This document shows, piece by piece, positions 61,426 to 64,000 of a stretch of DNA of 64,000 nucleotides; the stretch's first letter is position 1; every line of letters begins with the position of its first letter. A model generated the notes under the pieces. It had not been told where the DNA came from. It did no database searches and was given only the letters and a program-made list of their open reading frames with translations. The stretch is from Stentor coeruleus (lineage: Eukaryota; Ciliophora; Heterotrichea; Heterotrichida; Stentoridae), in the NCBI GenBank assembly GCA_001970955.1, contig MPUH01000310.1, positions 1 to 64,000 of the forward strand, read 5' to 3'. Made by a program: the position numbers and the translations under genes.

Positions 61426-62946
61426 TTACAAATTACTTATTCTAGAGATTCTACTAATATTGCTACTAAACTTAACAGGTAATTCATCACAATCATCTCC
61501 AAAGACACAAGCAAGTTTTTTTTCAGTCGATTCTTCTAATGGATCTGATAATATTTTCTGTATAACACTATTATCCGCTGAAGCAAGACCAAGATCATCC
61601 ATAATAGAAGCAACATTAAGTAAATCTTCCAATTTCACATCCTTAAGTTCACCTTCTTTCTGCGAGTTTTCCATACACTCATCATAATTTTTAGGTGAAA
61701 GGAAATTTTCATTAGACAAAATCGTCCTGTTAAAAGATTTATCTTCCAAAAACCTGAACTTTTCTCTCGATGTTCCTTCAATATCACTTATTTTACTAAT
61801 ACGCAACCTTTTTTTGTTTGACGGAGTATGAGGTTTAGCGAATTTAAACTGTTTTGGGTTACTTTTCGAACTTTTCTGTCCTTCAATTTCTATTAACTGC
61901 AACATAAGCTCAACATTAGAAGAATTTTCAGGGTTTTTCATCATCTCAGCTAATTTCAATAACTCCTTATTCCCATTTTTGTTTATAAGATTAGCCCTTT
62001 TTAATATCACCAACGCTTCTTTGATTTCATCAATATTCACACTATCATTCAACAAAGCATTTTTCAATCTACTCCTACTTTTACTCGAAATACTCTGATT
62101 ACTAACTTTTGATTTCTCACCATTATTCTCATTTTCCTGTATAATCTGGGCAAAATTTATCGGGCTTAAAATCTCTTGTGTTGGTTGTCTAATTTTTTCA
62201 GATTGGTCTTTTAGGTTGTTTTTATTTCCAGTTCTAGTTTTATATGAATATGATCGAAAAGATGCGATGTCTTCAGTGATAAAAGAAAAAGACCCGCGAT
62301 TTGATTGAATATTCTCATCTAAGATATTATAATATTTAGAAGACTTTTCTGATGTATGTCTTGATGTTGAAGTAGTTTTTTTCTGTATGTGTTCTAAGTG
62401 TAAATTAGGTATATTATGGGTTTCTATGATTAGTTTTTTATCTTGTTTAAAGTCTTTTGTTTTAGGGAAGAAGTTTTTACTTGAAAGACAGTCTTCAATA
62501 AAGCCTTTAGTAATTTTATTTAAGGTTTCTTTTTGGGATTTTAAAGAACTTTCCATTTCTATAAGGTTGACTTCCCATAGATTTTTTATTTCACCTAAAC
62601 TTCGGCCTAGTCTTACTTCATTTTTCCTTAGTATGATTTCTTGACTTTTGATACGCTTTTTGTCTTTTTGAACTTCTTGTAAGATGTTTCGGTTTATTTC
62701 CATACTTCTTATGTATTGATTAGCTTGGGTTTTTGTGATGTTTATAGTGCTAAGAGTCCGCGATGCTAGATTGCTCCAGTTTTGTTTGAGTGTGTTGAAT
62801 TTTTCTGAGATTGTTTGAACTTTTTTAAGGGATTCTGTTGTTGGCATGGTAAGCTTGAGTTTTTTTAGGTCTTCAAGTATTTTATCACACGCTTTGTTGA
62901 GGGAGATAAGGACTTTAGAACTTTTTTGATTATTTTTACAAGACAT
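61426..62946 (-). CDS. Coiled-coil protein of unknown function, 506 residues
   Basis: ATG at 62946. Residues about 10-165 are a helical, coiled-coil-like head (LEDLKKLKL, LKKVQTISEKFNTLKQ). About 170-290 is Ser/Thr/Lys-rich and likely disordered. A short helical repeat region lies near 285-345 (IDEIKEALVILKRANLI..GNKELLKLAEMM). The tail is acidic, with a second helix (LEDLLNVASIMDDLGLA, about 440-456). No named domain. It may be a cytoskeletal or ciliary scaffold, judged only from its layout and neighbours. Confidence 0.8.
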   Translation of the reverse strand: MSCKNNQKSSKVLISLNKACDKILEDLKKLKLTMPTTESLKKVQTISEKFNTLKQNWSNLASRTLSTINITKTQANQYIRSMEINRNILQEVQKDKKRIKSQEIILRKNEVRLGRSLGEIKNLWEVNLIEMESSLKSQKETLNKITKGFIEDCLSSKNFFPKTKDFKQDKKLIIETHNIPNLHLEHIQKKTTSTSRHTSEKSSKYYNILDENIQSNRGSFSFITEDIASFRSYSYKTRTGNKNNLKDQSEKIRQPTQEILSPINFAQIIQENENNGEKSKVSNQSISSKSRSRLKNALLNDSVNIDEIKEALVILKRANLINKNGNKELLKLAEMMKNPENSSNVELMLQLIEIEGQKSSKSNPKQFKFAKPHTPSNKKRLRISKISDIEGTSREKFRFLEDKSFNRTILSNENFLSPKNYDECMENSQKEGELKDVKLEDLLNVASIMDDLGLASADNSVIQKILSDPLEESTEKKLACVFGDDCDELPVKFSSNISRISRISNL

Positions 62947-63219
62947 ATTTATAAAGTCTTCATATGGATTTTCTTGATCATTATAACAATTTCCCTGCTT
63001 GATAGATCGATTTTAAGTGCCCAGTAAGCTTTTTCTTTTTCTTTTCCTTAACTTTCACTTCAACTTTCTGTGAAATAAAAATTTACACTTTTAGAATAAT
63101 TATAAATCAAGCAAAATACTACAATTTTGTATCTATGATTTTATACATACTAATTAAAACAGTTAGAAACATTGAATAATCTTTATTACAAACAACTACA
63201 AGTCGTATTATAATTAAAA

Positions 63220-64000
63220 TCAATAATAAAAGCTCCCACTTAACGGTAGAAAAGGTTCAAATCCACTAGTATCCGAACTTTCATTCTGATCTACTGAGTA
63301 CTTAAGTATTTTTGGTTTGAATGTACATTCATTAATCTCATTTTCTTCTTTAATCCTCTTTTCCTGTTCACATTTTTCCTGCACCCATCTTTGTTTCTTC
63401 ATATTCCTATCATATAAACTCTCAACTGATTTAGGTCTCATAATACAACTTTGGTTTATTCTTGGTTGAAAATCCGGTTCTCTAACTTGGGACTTTTGTT
63501 TACAAGTTTTCAAAACAACACTTCTTTCATCTGGCCTTAAAGTTTTCATCAATATCTCCATACTTTCTTGAAACTCTGCAAAATTCAGTTTTTCATTAAA
63601 TTCTCCAATTTCCTGCAATAATGGGGATAATATTTTAAAAGTCCTAGGTGAAACAACAGATTTTTCAATACCATTAGGGGTAATTCTTTCATATTCATCA
63701 GGTTTTAGGTCTTCGAAAATTTGCCTAAATCTAAGTTCTTTGATTCTATTTAAAATCCTCTCACTTTGTTGTGAACTAAGTTTGCTATTCTGATGAGTTA
63801 TTAAAGGATTTTTATTCTCTTGGCTTTTTGATCTTTTAGAATACAAATACTCGCCTATGTTTTTTTGATTAACTTCTCTCTATATAAAATTTACTCCTTT
63901 TGGCGGCCTTCCTGTAACAGGTTTAAAAAACTCCTGACCTGTTTTTGGGTCTTTATTTGTGTTTTTTGATAAAAGGTACTCTTCAATAGCTTTTCTAGAC
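63220..64000 (-). CDS. Ciliary-type protein of unknown function, 5' end beyond window
   Basis: Exons 63895-64000 (open to the window edge) and 63220-63879 are joined by a 15-nt intron; 255 residues are visible. Removing the intron links KDPKTGQEFFKPVTGRPPKG to REVNQKNIGEYLYSKRSK. The first block (DP.TG..FF.P..GR.P) and the later words (FQPRINQ, ECTFKPKIL) are of a kind found again and again in ciliate and apicomplexan proteins linked with cilia or the cytoskeleton, but I cannot name the family. The middle is helical and EF-hand-like in length, without a calcium loop. The missing N terminus may hold the defining domain. Confidence 0.8.
63880..63894 (-). other. 15-nt intron
   Basis: Reads GTAAATTTTATATAG, ending in an in-frame TAG; removal keeps the frame open to the window edge. 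Confidence 0.9.

Noticed and set aside
62947-63219. Lys-rich minus-strand stretch as an extra exon of the 506-residue gene
   Set aside because: It is open only briefly and no intron of the local type links it to the gene's frame.

Overview
The window looks like macronuclear DNA of a heterotrich ciliate, most likely Stentor or a close relative. Four things point there. The DNA is very AT-rich with short gaps between genes. Genes use the standard stop codons. Introns are only 14-15 nt long. The gene content is rich in cilia, microtubule and membrane-sensing proteins (a tubulin glutamylase-type TTLL, LC8 dynein light chain, SHIPPO-repeat and GAR-domain proteins, LamG/Cys-rich multi-pass proteins). 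Eleven tiny introns can be placed by restoring reading frames or homology. Ten are exactly 15 nt and one is 14 nt, and all fit GTA-N(5-6)-A-N2-YAG with an A six bases from the 3' end. They change seven gene models and turn apparent gene fragments into whole proteins.

Layout, left to right. 1-3740 (minus) is the 5' part of a giant WD40 protein with 28 visible blades that runs off the left edge. 5.2-14.4 kb holds a TTLL enzyme, histone chaperone ASF1, a coiled-coil protein, a degenerate USP-like protein with a RanBP2 zinc finger, a TPR-IQ protein and a small basic protein. 14.5-16.7 kb is a tandem pair of cAMP-receptor-like seven-helix proteins. 17.3-25.7 kb has a TRANK1-like superfamily 1 helicase, a GAR-domain coiled-coil protein, a SHIPPO protein and two unknowns. 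26.4-38.5 kb has a membrane M14 carboxypeptidase, a decayed receptor that seems to be a GPCR-RGS fusion, and two paralogous LamG/Cys-rich/multi-TM proteins that share two 15-nt-class introns around a 57-nt exon. 39.3-44.7 kb has a PH-domain kinase, an EF-hand protein and an unknown. 45.6-46.4 kb carries four identical tRNA-Lys(CUU) genes. 46.7-64 kb holds a PP6 regulatory subunit (SAPS), CNOT2-like, CDC50, CCDC93, a MUL1-like RING ligase, a GNAT-like unknown, a CCT-motif protein, LC8, and coiled-coil or ciliary unknowns; the last gene runs off the right edge.

The genes form no single pathway. Recurring themes are cilia and cortex (TTLL, LC8, SHIPPO, GAR, probably the last gene), endomembrane traffic (CDC50, CCDC93, PP6 subunit) and surface sensing (two GPCRs, a receptor relic, two LamG proteins). 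Eight single N characters are each flanked by near-identical copies of 45-186 bp. These are almost certainly unmerged contig overlaps, some with allelic differences, and one of them breaks a GPCR gene. By eye, most gaps between genes also show a switch on the plus strand from G-over-C at the left to C-over-G at the right. I found no CRISPR array and no clear transposon or virus-like element.
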